A stretch of 64,000 nt of DNA from Cliona cf. orientalis (GCA_963930775.1 OZ005695.1:8866001-8930000), one strand, 5' to 3'. Counted from the first letter of the stretch, positions 13,701 through 26,802 are shown. Notes: generated by a model from the sequence alone, not told the origin. A program made the numbers and translations.

Positions 13701-13976
13701 AGTAGATGATGCAATCCATCTATGATTCAAATAAGCCCCTCTATGGGGCACCTGTACATGTACATACACACACAAAAAAAAGTAACAATTTTAGCCAAGA
13801 AAGTAAGCTCAGAGATCTGAGCAAGAAAGCTTAAGGCAGTTACAAGTTTTCTTTGCATCCATATGTGTTTATTCAGTGGACATTCAGAAAATAAATCTTC
13901 AGGGAGTTGTAGTGTGTATGTACTATTACCAAGGGGTCAGGCAGCCACTCACCTTTGTAAGGGCTCTCCACAGCAT
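1774..13976 (-). CDS. ACO2: Mitochondrial aconitate hydratase (aconitase 2)
   Basis: Aconitase isomerises citrate to isocitrate via cis-aconitate in the mitochondrial TCA cycle, using a [4Fe-4S] cluster. Twenty exons (minus strand): 13976-13953, 13751-13686, 13400-13321, 13223-13046, 12656-12483, 12413-12344, 12160-12072, 11297-11147, 10893-10789, 10636-10545, 9807-9702, 9449-9356, 9268-9205, 8941-8756, 8575-8453, 3434-3355, 3270-3097, 2850-2624, 2265-2144, 1911-1774. They total 2343 nt, 780 aa, the length of vertebrate ACO2. Cluster ligands are in GSCTNSS (Cys about 384) and [10 protein letters not shown] (Cys about 447 and 450). Other conserved motifs are [36 protein letters not shown] [16 protein letters not shown], and the C-terminal [12 protein letters not shown]. 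The first two exons give a short, basic, acid-poor presequence fitting mitochondrial import. The 5.0-kb intron 3435-8452 contains the TRIM/NHL gene; the intron 9808-10544 contains a MITE. Confidence 0.96.
4312..6186 (-). CDS. TRIM/NHL-type RING E3 ubiquitin ligase, single exon, nested in ACO2 intron
   Basis: An uninterrupted 624-residue frame. Residues 21-60 form a C3HC4 RING finger (C21, C24, C36, H38, C41, C44, C57, C60) expected to bind E2 enzymes. No classical B-box is seen; residues about 90-125 are basic and Ser-rich. Residues about 130-250 are charged, heptad-like coiled coil ([26 protein letters not shown]). Around 270-395 is a filamin/ABP280-like segment ending in NSPFPVVVH. From about 410 to the end are NHL-type beta-propeller repeats ([63 protein letters not shown]). 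This is the TRIM2/3/71-like order minus the B-box, so it is probably a ubiquitin ligase or RNA/protein scaffold. The absence of introns inside an intron-rich host gene suggests a retrocopy or an ancient intronless family. Which of the two adjacent ATGs (6186 or 6177) starts translation is open. Confidence 0.85.
   Translation of the reverse strand: MKAMAGSNSSAVQSVVDTITCSVCDNLCREPRKLPCDHIYCKDCLGRLLTHDATVSCSKCHAVARVPGNNLDIFKNSIHVRNKLGPSVNCQTTNSVKTNGGFLHQRSKSADRFLPSRGRSNSLSKEEGALIWAALSKLSEAEAEVAKQEKELQDRVDHAFEQTFFAILDKSKKNLKRSIAQKHRFSADAIGAQREQLVALQKEYTKLMEVIEKSMQNGSDRKGLSKQESIEKNLEQVRGKIKQFTLDTPKSPRHQVKLMGSREFQQFLDKSNSLGSDQPMGYLEDGVHHGDSYSLYVYSDGKRLVPETSEIKAVLRCIRDNSIASGKIEPNEDRLKVIFKLQRCGRHELSVTLNRKHVVNSPFPVVVHKPPEQMHRCMAIVESLQFPVRMAQFDEKVLVAEIKGGRITELTSDFKVDGVFVENLSSPLGLATDAQSNVYVSTTTDHRVHKFASDGRLVRSVGGLGSKREQFNFPNGLRISKREELYVCDSQNDRVQVFDLDLKYKTSFGKRGSGEGEFHFPSDVDFDSEGNVYVADQLNHRIQVFTRDHHFHKIIEHSPVAMCVMGDYLYSSSYSKNQVAVFKLSRNKFVKYIGADVLSCPQGIFFDLDEYMYVTSHNSKIFVF
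10037..10249. mobile_element. MITE with long terminal inverted repeats and TA ends
   Basis: The left end TACCGTATAGCC..GGGAATTAAATTTGGCAG is repeated in inverse at the right end (CTGCCAAATTTAATTCCC..GGGCTATACGGTA); about 45 bases pair with a few mismatches. Both ends are TA, which fits a Tc1/mariner-like TA target duplication. The inside has further partial copies of the ATTTGGCGG motif and no coding capacity. It lies in an aconitase intron, so it is non-autonomous and probably one of many copies. Confidence 0.75.
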
Positions 13977-14305
13977 GGTTTGACCGAGCACCTAGTACAG
14001 CAGGTCAGCTCCAGAGATAAAGCTTTTCCAAGTGCAGGCAAGTCTGCTTTAGTTTTTAATATTGTATAGGTAGAGAGAAAGTTTCTGGTCGTCGAGGCTC
14101 GCGACACCTGCTTGGATATAAATATACGCGCGTGTGATGGTCATGTGATCTACACCACGCCCATCAATGTCTACTAGACTTCCGGCGTTTGGCGTACACT
14201 TCATTATTGTCCATGCTTCCGGTATTAAAGCACTTTGCTCCAATATCTTGCATCCATGCAACCCTGCTAAACGCTTTAATATATCACATTCAGAGAAGAA
14301 GATTC
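13977..14305. promoter_or_regulatory. Divergent ACO2 / PLC-A intergenic region
   Basis: Only 329 bases separate the ATG of aconitase (minus) from that of PLC-A (plus). The piece is more GC-rich than its surroundings and has no obvious TATA box. Both 5' UTRs and promoters must lie here or overlap transcribed sequence. An in-frame upstream ATG for PLC-A at 14189 exists but its residues look like translated UTR. Confidence 0.5.
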
Positions 14306-17300
14306 ATGATGGCCTTACCAGGTGTAGAAATCACGATCACGCTGGACAGTAACGATGCCGCCGAAACTCAGCCGCAGGTGAACGTGCATGGGGCGCAGAA
14401 CGTAAGACAGGAGCAACAAGATCAGAAGAACAAGCAGCAACAGCTACACATACAGCAGGCGCAGCAGGGGACAGACTCGTCGTCCGGCGCGACTGAGCAG
14501 CTGCAAGATCAGCCTCAGGCTGGGCAATCATCTGGATCAGCGGCCAGCGGTAGGCCAAAGCTACTCCCCGGTCTCCTCAACGAGATCAGAAACAAAAGAA
14601 CACATACAGGTATGAGTTTCTGCATGGTTTACAACTATTTCGCTACGTATACAGCTCGCTATTAAATACTGGTCCGTAGCGTTCTTCCAATAATTAGCAT
14701 AATTTGTCAACTGTGATTATTGTTGTACCTTACAACCATTAGTAGGCCCTAACATTAAATTATTAAATATTGCAAAACCGCAGAATTGTTAATATTTAAA
14801 ATTATCCTTGCGCTCATTATAATACTCTACAGATTCCCCTGGCGTTCCAGGCACTAGAAGGCTCCCCTTCATTCGTGAGATCCTGAGCAGTCGTCGAAGA
14901 CGCGCCTCCAGTGCCTCCAAGCAGTCCAGCTCTCAACCAAGCCAAACCGTCAGCAACGAAGTATCTACAGAATATATCCCCTCTCCTCACGAATTTGATG
15001 AAGGGGATGAAGGAGAAGGAGGGGGAGGGGGAGGATCGACGAGAGCAGAAATAACGGGATCAAGGGCCGATCTCCGAGAGTGCATCAAGAGCGGGCAGTT
15101 GTCGAAGACGTCACGGGCGCGCTCAGAAGGATCCAAACCTGGACCGACGAGAGTCAGGCGATTCCGATTGACGGAAGAGGCTCTCGAATATTTCCAGCAA
15201 TTTAGCCATGTAAGTCCCCCTGTGCGTGTCTTATGTCTAGAGGCCTAATCTTAATTTAATAATCGTGAATAAACAGTGTGGGCTTCATTGGCATGAGCTG
15301 TTTATTGTATATTATTTCATGAGTCATACAGTACATATATAGAAGGAGGGGAAATATTTTTGAAAGGACGACTGCATGGGGCTAGTGTGGTTGTCTATCT
15401 CTTGAAAAATTAACTATTATTATTATTATTATTATTATTATTGCCCGCCAGTGAATCCAGTTTGTGGTTAATCTACTGGCGAAGTGTTACCAAAACTTGT
15501 AATAAGTTTGTAACTTAATCTCCCTTCGCTGGGAGGTTCAAATTTCATGCAGTCTAGTCAACAACTTGCATGGTATTATAATCATTATATTAACGCTTAA
15601 GTGTCTCTTGCAGGCCCATGTTCATGCAGGCTGTAATATTATAGCTTGCAAAAACTTTCAAATTACAGAAATTTTATCCATAATTTTGGTGATAATTACG
15701 CTGCGTGTGACATGGGAATGGGACTGTGAATCAAGCAAGTATAACATTATAGGCATGGGTGTCTTTCCTGTTTGAAAGCATTGTGGTTTTATATGATGCA
15801 GCTGTGGTGCCACACTGGCAGTCTATAAATAGATAGCACAGGAACCGAAGGTTATATTCCCACATCAGGAGTTTGGCCACACAGAGTCTAGTACTTCATG
15901 GCCTGCAGTGATTTCATAATTTTGATGGTGCGGCATACCAGTGATACCAGTGAGGTGCTGGTGGCTTCCTCTTATGTCCCCCCTCTGCGCACTATAGGGG
16001 CTTTTGCCCTTCTAGGGATGATTGATAAATCAATTATTTTGATGATGCTATGCAGAAATAATTGGTAGCATCTAGGCTTCAGTATATAATAATATTTATT
16101 GACTGCTGTTAACTTGAGCACCTTGATTACAACAAAGTATCAACTATTAAGCTATTAATATCAATAATTGAGTGCTACTTTCAGGTAGAATTTTTCTTAA
16201 TTTTCTGCAAGTACAGGTACATGTAGATCGAAGGACTAAGTTTGAAATCTTATACTTGCATAGTTGAATTTCTAAACTACAATGCTGTAGGGTATTATGG
16301 TATGCATGAGTAATTTTGAACTCTGCTTCGGTATGTCCCGGCCAACCTATGTACTCGTACCAGCAAGTCTCTGTAATGCATGGTCCAGGTGTGCACGTGC
16401 ATGTCTGGAACCGGAAAGAAATGTACTGTACATGTGCATGTCTTTTGATCTTGCACTTAGAGTACATGCTGCATGTACATGTACATGTATACGGTAAGAG
16501 CCTCATCCCCAATCCACAAGGCTCTTGCAATAATAATAATTTTATTCTTTCTTTTTGCTCGCTGTAGGTGAAGGTCAAGCGTAGCTACCCTCTCACCAGT
16601 GTAGAGGAGGTCGAGTACAAAGAAGCGGAAGACCCCACCTCCTTCAGGCTCATCTTCTCCACGTACATCATGATCTTGCAAGCGGAAACTGCTGACGAGG
16701 CAAAAGACTGGGTCGAATGCATCAACAATGGTGAGATAATGCAAAAGCTATATTATAATAATAATATAGGCTCTCTCTCCCCGCATTTTACTGCCAGACT
16801 AGAGTTATATGAAGGGAACAAGGCTATTTAATTTTACAATCCTAGCATGGAGTTGTGTATTCAACCACTGAGCAGCAGCTCGGAGAATGGGGTGGGCCAC
16901 CTGGAGGGGCGGGCCACCTGGAGGGGTGGGCCTATGTTGTAGCTATCTCTAATAGTCAACATGGGCAATTTTTATGAAAGTAGGAAAGACTACTTAGTAC
17001 TAAGCTTGTGCAGCATCCCAGGTAAGACCCTTCCTCCAGTTGTTCGCTGCCTCCCTCTCAAGATGCATTATTTACCCTTCACTGACTCCATCTTAGCGAC
17101 AGATTGGTTAGAGTGCACGACCTTTTGATTCATGGCATCAGCATGTACATGTACGCACATGTACAGTGACATAATGAATGTTAAGTGATCAATCGTGTAT
17201 CTATTGGCTTCATTATACTGTTATTGATCCAGCTAGCTGAAGCTAATAATAATTATTTTAGCACAAAGTGTTCTACACTGGTATGTAGTCTTGCCTCAGG

Positions 17301-19541
17301 TGCTGGTATAATATAGTTATTTTAAATAAACACATGCACCTTATGTGTGTAGTATCCACTGTGCAGTGTCATTGTGTATGCTTCTATTGCAGCTGCCAAT
17401 GGTGCTATTGTGTGCTTATCTGTACTATAATAATATGAACCCTTAAAGTACCTTACTGTATATTATAATAATTGCACCTGAGTCATCTCACCTTACTGGC
17501 CGGAGGTGTGACGTAATCATTACATCATTCCCCAATAGTTAATTTAATAAACATAAGCATATCACAGATGTCAATGTAACCCCGACACCTCGACACCTTG
17601 TTGGAAAGGCTATCACTGAAAGAAGGAAATGCCTTAACTGTCAATTGCACCTGCTTCAGTCAACAGATTTTTTCGTCCGATATGGATTGAAACAGCCACA
17701 CCTATAGCTAGTTATGTCTCGTGATAATGATGGAACTAGTACTAATAATACTCCATGTTTCATATAGAATATATATAGTACAGAGTCCTTGATTCTGGTA
17801 GGAGGGTGATAGGGGGATCTGCAAGGAATTGCCCAGAAATTCAAAGAAGAGTGCCATTCTTTAGTCAAAAATCAAAAGCTTTAAATATTAATTTATGTGT
17901 ACATTCCACTAACCACATCAAACACAAGTAGACCAGTGCAGTGAGCCACTATACATTATACTCTGCCCTAGGGACACCCCTGCGTCATTTGGACTGATCA
18001 TCAGATATGGTGGGGAATCCCAGAGCACCCCCCCCCCCGACCCTTGACTTCTGTACGAAATCCCTGATCATGCATGATACTGCATGTATATACCGGTAGC
18101 TAGTGTAGGAATTTTATGCACATTCTGAAAGTGGACCAGTAATTGCATTTACGTCAAAACATCTACCAAAAAATGAGATTATACCATTGTCTCGTGATGT
18201 GACTGCATGGCTGCAGTCTCACATGCAGTGTGATCGAGTTGGCTTCTGTGTTTTGTTGACAGCTGCAGGGAAAGATTCCTCATCTAATATCACGCGCGTC
18301 AACGAGCAGAGTGCCAACTATTGTGGTTGGCTTTCTGTCCCCCTGAGTGGTGATGTGAATGTGCACCTCCATGTACATATATGTATAATCTCACTTAATA
18401 AACAGCTCCAAGGGGTAACACAAACTGAATCCCTAATGAAATGATATAATCTCATTATCACTTCAAACTGTAAACTGCTTATAATACCCCCCCCCCCTCC
18501 TCCTCAAGTGGATATCTGCCATGATCATCTATGTATACAGCTACATAGCTATAGCTAGCTGCAGAGTAAGGAGACAGTACTGTACTAACATTTATTATTT
18601 AAAAGGTATGTCTCCACTAGGGTTATGTACACCGGCTTATCTCTAGTGAACTTGTCTAAACTATTACTATGTTGCTATTGTTGTGAGCGTGTGCAGCGCA
18701 CGTGGAGGGCGAGGGTTGGTCTGTTAGTTATTATTGTTGCTACAAGCTTCGGTAAAGCTTTTTTGGGGGAGTAAAGTGTGGGCGGTTGATGGAGCTAGCA
18801 CTCTGTATGTATTATAGCCTCGTCCCAAGGCCCCCCTACGTGTGTAGCTTTTTCAGTATTATGCAGAAAATGGTTTAGTACTATTATAATAATATTATAT
18901 GAAAATTAATGCTGGGAATTAAGGCTTAGGAGCAAGCTAAGGCTAGCATGCTACCATGTAATATATACCTTGTCTCAATCTGTCACATTATACCCCCCCC
19001 CCTGATAATAGTTACTAAATTTTTATAAGCAAGCTTTCTGCTATAAATAGTAAACCGTTGATTTAATATACACTATTGCCACAATCCACTTCTTTATACT
19101 TGTAGCTTGGTCCAAATGGCACATCTCGGTGCAGACTGGCGAAGGTGCTGGGGGTTTACAGGTGGAGGAGGGGCAGGAAACTGTCACCCTCGAGATACGT
19201 ACTCCTTCACCGAACGTCGAGGAGCAAGAACAGGCTGCGGGGGAGGGGAACGGTCTGCAGCCAAAGAAACTCCAGGTCAAGAAGGAAAAGCCAAGGATTC
19301 GTAGCTACACCAATCCAGCCATGTTGAGGAGGGAGAGTACAGAGATGGAGATGGAGACGTACGATTTCCGAAGAAAGAAGATCACCAAGCAAGCGTTCAG
19401 ATTTGGACAGTATGCTGTGAGTTTGAGTTTTGTTGATTGTTTTATTTAAGAGGTTGTAATTATTTTGTTGATGTTGTTCTAGAGATTGAGACCGAGACTG
19501 GAAAAAGCTGCACCAATTATTGGTCGTGATTGTAAGTGGTG

Positions 19542-19584
<43 letters not shown>

Positions 19585-22500
19585 CTTTTCTTCCCCTATT
19601 AACTGGACACTGTAACTTCCTGCAGCTGAAATGAGTGCCACTCACAGAATGCTTCACAATGACTTGGCCATGATCAAGTATCCACGGAAACTGCTGGGAA
19701 TTCCCAACGAGAAATTATTCAAGCTTGACAACGACAACCTAGTACATGTTTAAAGCACAGCAATAAGATTTAAGATAATCACTAATGGGAGGACACTGTT
19801 GTGTACACGTACGTATGATACCTTAAATTATTACTCCTTTACTTTTGATGTAGCAATTGCTATGGCGAAGGCATGAAAGTGCCCGATTCAGGCAGGCTAG
19901 AACATGTAAGCTATAATTATCATCATTGGCTTGCAATCGGCTCTATGTTTATTGATTGTGCTGTTTGTGCTGTTTGTGCTGTTTGTGGTGGTGTAGTGAG
20001 TCTTCACAAGGTTGTGGAGGTGAGGGAGGGACAGAAAACTAAGCAGTTTGACAAGTTCCCCTTTGAGCAAGTCTCGGATCAGTCTTTCTCTCTCATCTTT
20101 GAGGAAGAACGTAGGTCCAATGAATCTAGTAGTGTATGACTGCTACGTACATGTAGAGAAGATCCGCTTCTAACTGGGTTTTTTTTTCTCGATAGACAAG
20201 AAGTATGTACGCCTGACCTCCCTGGATTTCATCTGTGACCACCCTAACAATTATACTATATGGATGAAAGGGGTATGCTCTCTCTCTCTCTCTCTCTCTC
20301 CAAATTTTAATAATATTATTTTCTCTCTTTTCTTTTCAACTGACAGTTGGGTGCACTGGTGGCTGGGCCTCAGTGGTGCAGCATATACCCCACACAGTAC
20401 AAGGATACTGATCCAACCATACTGTATCCAAGCAACCGCATGATTATATTGATACAGCTGTTTCATAGTCAGCCTATAATATAATTAATTATTACGACAA
20501 TTAAAGAGTATATTATTGAGTACGTTGTTGGTAAGGTATATACTCTTGGTGTGAGATAATGAAAGTGCTTTGGTAACGATCTAAGGGTTTTGGTTTGTCT
20601 ATCATGACCTCTGTCCACAAAAATTATAAAATTGAGGAGGTGGAGGGAACACTTTGAATTCCTCAGATTCCTTGACTAATCCTGTGATCAGTTGGTTGAA
20701 GCAGATTTGGTCTTGCAAGTCATGTGACAGAGAGCTGCCCGAGAGAGATTCTCTCAAAATGGCAAGAAAGTTCAACCCAGCGTTGACTGAAGAGCAAGCC
20801 AAGGTTTTCGTCACTGTAAGTTGATCGATTACTGTGACAGTGAGTACATGTGAATGTACATTTATGTATGAATGGAAGGGCCTGTAGTGCTCTCTAGTAC
20901 AGTTTGGCTGCTATCAACACAGACATGAATGAATGTGAAGGCCTCCATCATCCATGTTAGGCTAAGCATGAACCGTACGTTGCATTTGGCTACTGGCATG
21001 GATTTTCCCCGAAGCCCCACGTGATTTTCTTGATTGGATTCTTTAAAGTTTTCTGTTGTGCTATAAACTTACCTGATGCCGGATACTTGTTGTGGCCGAC
21101 TCACACATCAAAGATACATGTTGTAGTGTGACATTTCATAGGAAATAGAGAGATTCAGTAGAGCTATAGTGTCAGTAAAAAATCTATTTTCATGCCATGA
21201 TCCTTAATCAGTACACTATGGTTGATGCCAGCTACTAATGACCATAATAATATTATGTACTAATAATTATAATTATGATTGTGTTGTCGTATATACATTG
21301 TATAGGATGCCCATCTTCACCAGTTTCGTCATACCTTCAACCTCGGGTCTTCCCTGCGCTGGGACGGGTTTACTCTTCTCTTCAACCTCCTCTGTGGCAC
21401 TACAAACTCCAGAGTGAGCTAGATAGCCAGCTAGTACCAATAAAGCATGCACCATTGAACAATCTCATATAATATATACAATCCCGGTGTATTTTTATAT
21501 ATTATACCACAGCTCTACACTATCTTCAGAAGCTATGCCAAGAAGTACCCCAAGCTGGGCCTCACTCCAGACGAGTTTAGGAACCTTCTCATCAACGAAT
21601 TCTACGTAAGTTTGATCATCGAAACGCAACAGCAGAAACAGTTAATATTGTAGCAATTTTTTCATATATATTGAGTGTGAGGATTCCCACCTCTTTACAT
21701 CGAATCGTTAAGTAATAATTGTGACCAGCTACAAGAAAAGGGACCATTTGGGAATTTTTTGTTTGTAGTATGTAGCTTGTTGCATGTATGAAGTAATATA
21801 ATGTATATGTACTGTTCATGTAGCTAATCCGCTCTATTCTTGCCTATCAAACAATAGGCTGTAGCTACTCACTACCAGCTACATAATTTTGTTGAAAGAA
21901 GGCTATTTGGGCATAAAATTGAACACTATCATCATCCACAAATGGTCCTATTTTCTCATAGCAGGTCACAATTATTAGTCATTGTCCTATGTGTATAGCT
22001 ATAGTTCTATTTTAACTTATTGCTGTCTTACTGTTCTGTTCTGTTCTGCATGCAGTGGAAGCCCAAGGAGTGTCGACCGAGTGTGCTTCAAGCGCTGATG
22101 CAGCGACACGATTTCCACCACCGCGCCTTCAAGAAGTATGCAGCACAGAATAAGCCCTTTGAGTACCAGGTCGCCGACAAACTGTTCTCCTATGCCGGGT
22201 TCATTAGGTATGCATAACAACAATACTATAATATATTATTACGGATGTAAGAAGGTCAGGCTAGTATATGGCAATGACTATAGTGTAACCTCACTCCCCC
22301 CTTAGCTTTTGGTGACTTTTGGTGGTTGTTTTTTTCCCGTCTTTGTAGCTTTCTACGAAGCAGGGACAACTCAGCCATTGATCCTGAGCATGAGACAGTG
22401 TATCAGGACATGACACAGCCACTCTCTCACTACTTCATCAACTCCTCCCACAACACCTACCTGGAGGGGGACCAGCTGAGGGGCAAGTCCTCCACTGATG

Positions 22501-25500
22501 CCTACGTCAGAGCTCTCCTACAGGGATGCCGCTGTGTCGAGATAGACTGCTGGGACGACAGTATGTACAACTATAATAATGATAACTAGCTTAGCTTGGA
22601 TATGCTGCAGTGCAAGCCCTATCGTAATCTTTGATATTTTTTTCTGCAGCTTTGAATGTGACAAACCTCGATTCCAGAGAACCCATCATCTACCATGGCT
22701 TCACCCTCACCACCAAACTGCCTTTCAGAGATGTCATCCATGCCATTAAGGTATAAACTACAGCCTAGACTACATGTGGGTAGAAGCCAAAAGTAAAAAA
22801 AAAGGATCTATGATCTTTTCATTATTTCACTCCATCTAAAATTTAATGTTGAAAAAATTCTTTGATCTTTCGTCACTCATAGCAGTTTTCATAGCAAATA
22901 TAATGGTATTCAGATAAGAAAATTTTCAGTATATTAATTGGTTTATATATTGCACGTGCTCTTCCTGTGCAGGAGTATGCCTTTACTTCATCCATCTATC
23001 CGCTGATCATCTCCATCGAGAACCACTGCAACAAGGGACAGCAGGCAAAAATGGCAAAGACCTTCAGAGCCATCTTCAACGAGATGCTTCCTGAAGAAAA
23101 CCTCGTTGAGCTAGAGGGGAGAGAGAGACTTCCTTCACCACAAGAGCTGCAGGGAAAGATCATCCTCAAGGGATCCTACAAGAGAGATGAGGTATCTTAT
23201 ATACTCACATTGTTGGGAGGGTCGATTGATGAATGCTAGCTGGCTGAGCAGAGTAGTCTGTCTGTACACTTCAGTTTTTTTATCCTTCATATGAGAGATG
23301 ATATTATAAGTTTCATTAATTTTATAATACTATATGAACTGCAGACTAAGGCAGGCACGGCAAAGAAAGCTTACAGAGTGGTAAGTATACTATAATAATG
23401 ATGCTATAGCTGTATCCTTCACACTACTTAACTAGCAAACACATTCCCCACTGTGTCTATGCAGCAGCGTCCCAGGATGTCAGTCCCGACGAGCAGTGTC
23501 ACCTCCGTCCAATCAATATCAGTGACGCCCACTCATTCTGCTCCCACCTCTCCACTCCACTCCAGGCAGAGCTCTGCAGCGGATGTCAACGTAAGCAGTG
23601 ATTCACTCACATTGATGGGGGGGGGGGGGGGGGGGGGATGGTTATAGACACCAAAAACACCTAGAGAGAGCTTTATACCTAATGCATTACTCTTGTGCAG
23701 AATGGTTTTGACCACACCCCTGAGAGCGGGCCTTCTCCTTCCTGCAACGAAGCCGATTCCGGAGATGACCCTCACAGCCGCGACAGTGAACCCAGCCACT
23801 ACGGCCTCTCCAGGCGATTCTCACGAAACAGAAGATCAGTGAGTTCAATTAATTTTAACAGCTTTACTCATAAGGTAGCTGCCTCCTAGCTGTATCCTAT
23901 CCTTTATCCCAGGCCTCTAAAAGGCTTAGAAAAAAAGGCTTCATGAAACTGCATACTAATAATTGGAAGCTTAGTTGTTTTTTTTATGATCAATCCTTGA
24001 ACTAGATACATGTACCTGACCTATGATTGGACCAATGCCAGTAACTCTGAACTTATTTTAGCTACATATCTGGAGATTTGGCTCATGCATGCAATTACTT
24101 TCTGTGATGATATTGTTACAGCTGCGACAGATTCATCGTAAGCTTGCTGAAATTGAGCAAGGTCAGGACGACCAGGAGCTGGCGTACGAAGAGACAGTGG
24201 GAGACCTGAAGAGCCTCATCATCTACGCCAAGGCCACCTCCATCAAACCTTGGGACTGGAAGAAGCAGAAAGCCACGAATGTCACTCAGATGTTCTCCTT
24301 TGGAGAGCCCACTGCCAATCAGCTCTGCTCAAAGTGGACCAGAGGTGATAATATTATTCCTAGCTACATATACCATCAATTGCCTCTTCATTTAGGTATC
24401 TTTGACAGTGCTATATAGTATATTACGTATGTGTAGGTTATATCATATCATTTTTAGAGAGTGGGTGTCCGTGGGATTCCCCCACCCCCTCCCCACCCCC
24501 ACCCTCCACCCCTTTCAGTCCCCACAGCTATCTTAATATCTCTCTATAACCTCTGATTCTCCTAGTGCTTGCAGTGCTTGATCATAACTTTCATTATTGA
24601 TGTAGATATGCTTGCCTGCACTGAGCGTCAGCTTGTGAGGACCTACCCAAAAGGAACACGATTTGACTCTTCCAACTACGACCCCCTGGTCATGTGGAGA
24701 TGTGGCGTTCAAATGGTGGCATTGAATTTCCAGTACCCTGACATCTACATGCACCTCAACCAGGGGTTCTTCCGGCTGAACGGTGGGTGTGGCTACGTCC
24801 TGAAGCCAGCTGTGATGAGGATGGAGGATCCGGGCGGAGCTAGGGGAGGCTCCGCCCCTTTTAATCCGGAGATGCAAGTTCAGCATCCTGACGTACCAGC
24901 ACTCAACTTTGAAATTGAAGTAAGTATAGTCATTGAGGCATTCATAGCATTGAAATCAACAATAAATTTTTTGTAGTTTTTTGTGGTATTTCCTTTATAT
25001 CATAATAATTATATATAATAGCTCATCTCTGGCCAGAGGCTGTGTCCTTGGAAGAAAAAGTGCACATCAGTGAGTGTTGAAATCCATACGTATGGAATCA
25101 CCCATGACTGTACGAAGATGAAACCAGCTTCTGTGAGTGCTATGGACTATTTTTAAGACTTATTCAAGGGAAACTGCTCTTATTGATTCACTGTTGTTTC
25201 TTTTCCTGATAGCATACCACCAACCTGTTCTGGCCGCAGTGGAAACCAGGCCACCATAAGATCGAGAAGAAGATCCTCATGCCAGAGCTGGTGAGTTGAT
25301 CAATAATTAATTTCTATTCACTCACACACACACCTAAAACACTAATCGCATTCTCCTGCAGTGCTTGGTCTACTTTCGTGTTGATGTGGATGGAAAGAAA
25401 ATGTACGGACAGAACTGCATCCCACTCATCAGTCTGCAGCCAGGTCGGCATTTTTGTATAATATAATATTATACGGTAATTACATAATCATAGATGATAA

Positions 25501-26364
25501 AAATCTTTCTTGCAATAGCTCAAAATAGTTAATTCCAAATGTGACATGATTCATAGATATTACCCGGAGCATGACAACTATTATGAAGCACGCACATTGT
25601 CTACTATCGGTGATAATAACTATTATAGATTGCTGTAATAATAATACGTCAAATTTTTGTGATTGGCATTATTTTTTATACTTGAAGGTATCAAGTTTAT
25701 ACCGTTGCGTACTACTGGAGGTGAGCTGATCCCAGAGTCGGGGCTCTTTGTTCGCGTCAACAAAGAAGCGGCGGAGGACGTCCAACCCAGCAGTCTGAGG
25801 ATGCGCAGTGCCAATCTTCGCAGACAGGAAGAGCTAGACGACGAAATGATCGACCCCAAGACTCTCAGCACTATCGCAGAAAATGACGAAGACTATACGC
25901 GTACGGAAGCCCTTCCCAATGATGTCAATGTGATGCAATCCATAAATCCGATAGCATTTAACCAGCAAAGGCCCAAGTCTCCCTCCTCGAGTGCTCGCCC
26001 AGTCAGCAGCCCACCTCTTATCGTGTCCTACGGTATTGAGAACAGAGATGCAGAGAAGGAGAGGAATTTGGATAAAGTGGTGGTCGTAGTGGATGTGAAT
26101 GATACCGAGTCTGCTGAGAATGAGGCTGCAGTGGAAGAGACCGATTTCCAAACGCAAGAGTCCCATTCCCAAACTCAGGTTTTCAGTTCCGTGACTTCCA
26201 GTAGCAAGCCAAGGAGTATGACCGTTGAAGCGAATCCCGAGTCTACTGGTGTGCTCACAAACGGTGACGAAGTTATTCTGGCAGGAGAAGCAGGTGGAGT
26301 AGATACGGTCAAGGAATACCGTCTACAAGTTAGGTTAGGCGAACAAGAAAAAATCAACTTTTAA
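14306..26364 (+). CDS. PI-PLC paralogue A (PH-PH-EF-X-Y-C2)
   Basis: Phosphoinositide-specific phospholipase C, cleaving PIP2 to IP3 and diacylglycerol at the membrane. Exons: 14306-14609, 14833-15209, 16568-16730, 19106-19416, 19483-19531, 19626-19741, 19854-19905, 19997-20110, 20196-20272, 20347-20423, 20692-20815, 21306-21413, 21513-21605, 22056-22207, 22349-22560, 22650-22750, 22973-23191, 23345-23380, 23465-23590, 23701-23838, 24122-24344, 24606-24919, 25022-25132, 25213-25290, 25362-25443, 25688-26364; 4434 nt, 1477 aa. Order: Gln-rich head (about 25-80); extra PH about 185-283 ([13 protein letters not shown] .. AKDWVECI); canonical PLC PH about 405-525 ([12 protein letters not shown]); weak EF-hand region 560-705; X domain with SSHNTYL (His about 740), EIDCWDD, IIYHGF and SIENHC; linker without SH2/SH3; Y with SSNYDP and [12 protein letters not shown]2; 220-residue charged tail. 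Longest paralogue, owing to its N and C extensions. X and Y recall PLC-gamma most, but subfamily is unsettled. The start at 14306 matches the short N termini of the paralogues. Confidence 0.9.
15415..15442. repeat. (ATT)n microsatellite
   Basis: About nine uninterrupted ATT units in the second intron of PLC-A. No function is apparent. Confidence 0.9.
23617..23637. repeat. G21 homopolymer in PLC-A intron
   Basis: A run of 21 G shortly after the donor at 23590, in the intron that splits the X-Y linker. It can form a G-quadruplex in RNA or DNA; run length in an assembly is unreliable. Confidence 0.85.
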
Positions 26365-26802
26365 AGAACGTTTTTTCATTATTCATGATTTTTATAGTCA
26401 TTCATAGTAGACTTTATTATCAATACAAGATTTCTGCCATAATATTATAATATGTATCATTGAATTAATGTGTCAATGTATGTTCGCACAATCATTCATG
26501 AAACCGGATAATAAAAGTGGTAAAGGTCGTTTCACATGCGCACGTACCGCACATTGCAGATCGAGTAATTAATTTTGCTCCACGTCCACTTGTGTTCGCG
26601 CATGCGTGCGGCTACCATTAACTGCTCCATGTGCGGCTTCTATCCGAATAAATAAATACGGCATATGAATCAGATTGCTTTATTCGAAACTGCTTGCACC
26701 CTCAGATTGTGTTTTATCCTCCGTGATAATTATAATAATATTAGCTATATATAGCTATTCTAGAGCTGAGCGACTGAACTATCTGAGACTAATATTATTA
26801 TA
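26365..26802. other. PLC-A 3' flank and spacer
   Basis: 438 bases. An AATAAA at 26510-26515, about 145 bases after the PLC-A stop, is the likely polyadenylation signal. The rest presumably holds the promoter of the collagen-C4-like gene; no other feature is recognised. Confidence 0.5.
26510..26515 (+). terminator. Polyadenylation signal, PLC-A
   Basis: AATAAA about 145 bases after the PLC-A stop codon. Confidence 0.5.

Noticed and set aside
14189..14305. In-frame upstream ATG extending PLC-A by 39 residues
   Set aside because: The added residues have no similarity to paralogue N termini and overlap the probable promoter or leader; 14306 is preferred.
22349..22560. Calling these genes PLC-gamma outright
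   Set aside because: X and Y wording is gamma-like in places, but SH2, SH3 and the split PH are absent from the linker, so only 'PI-PLC' is supported.
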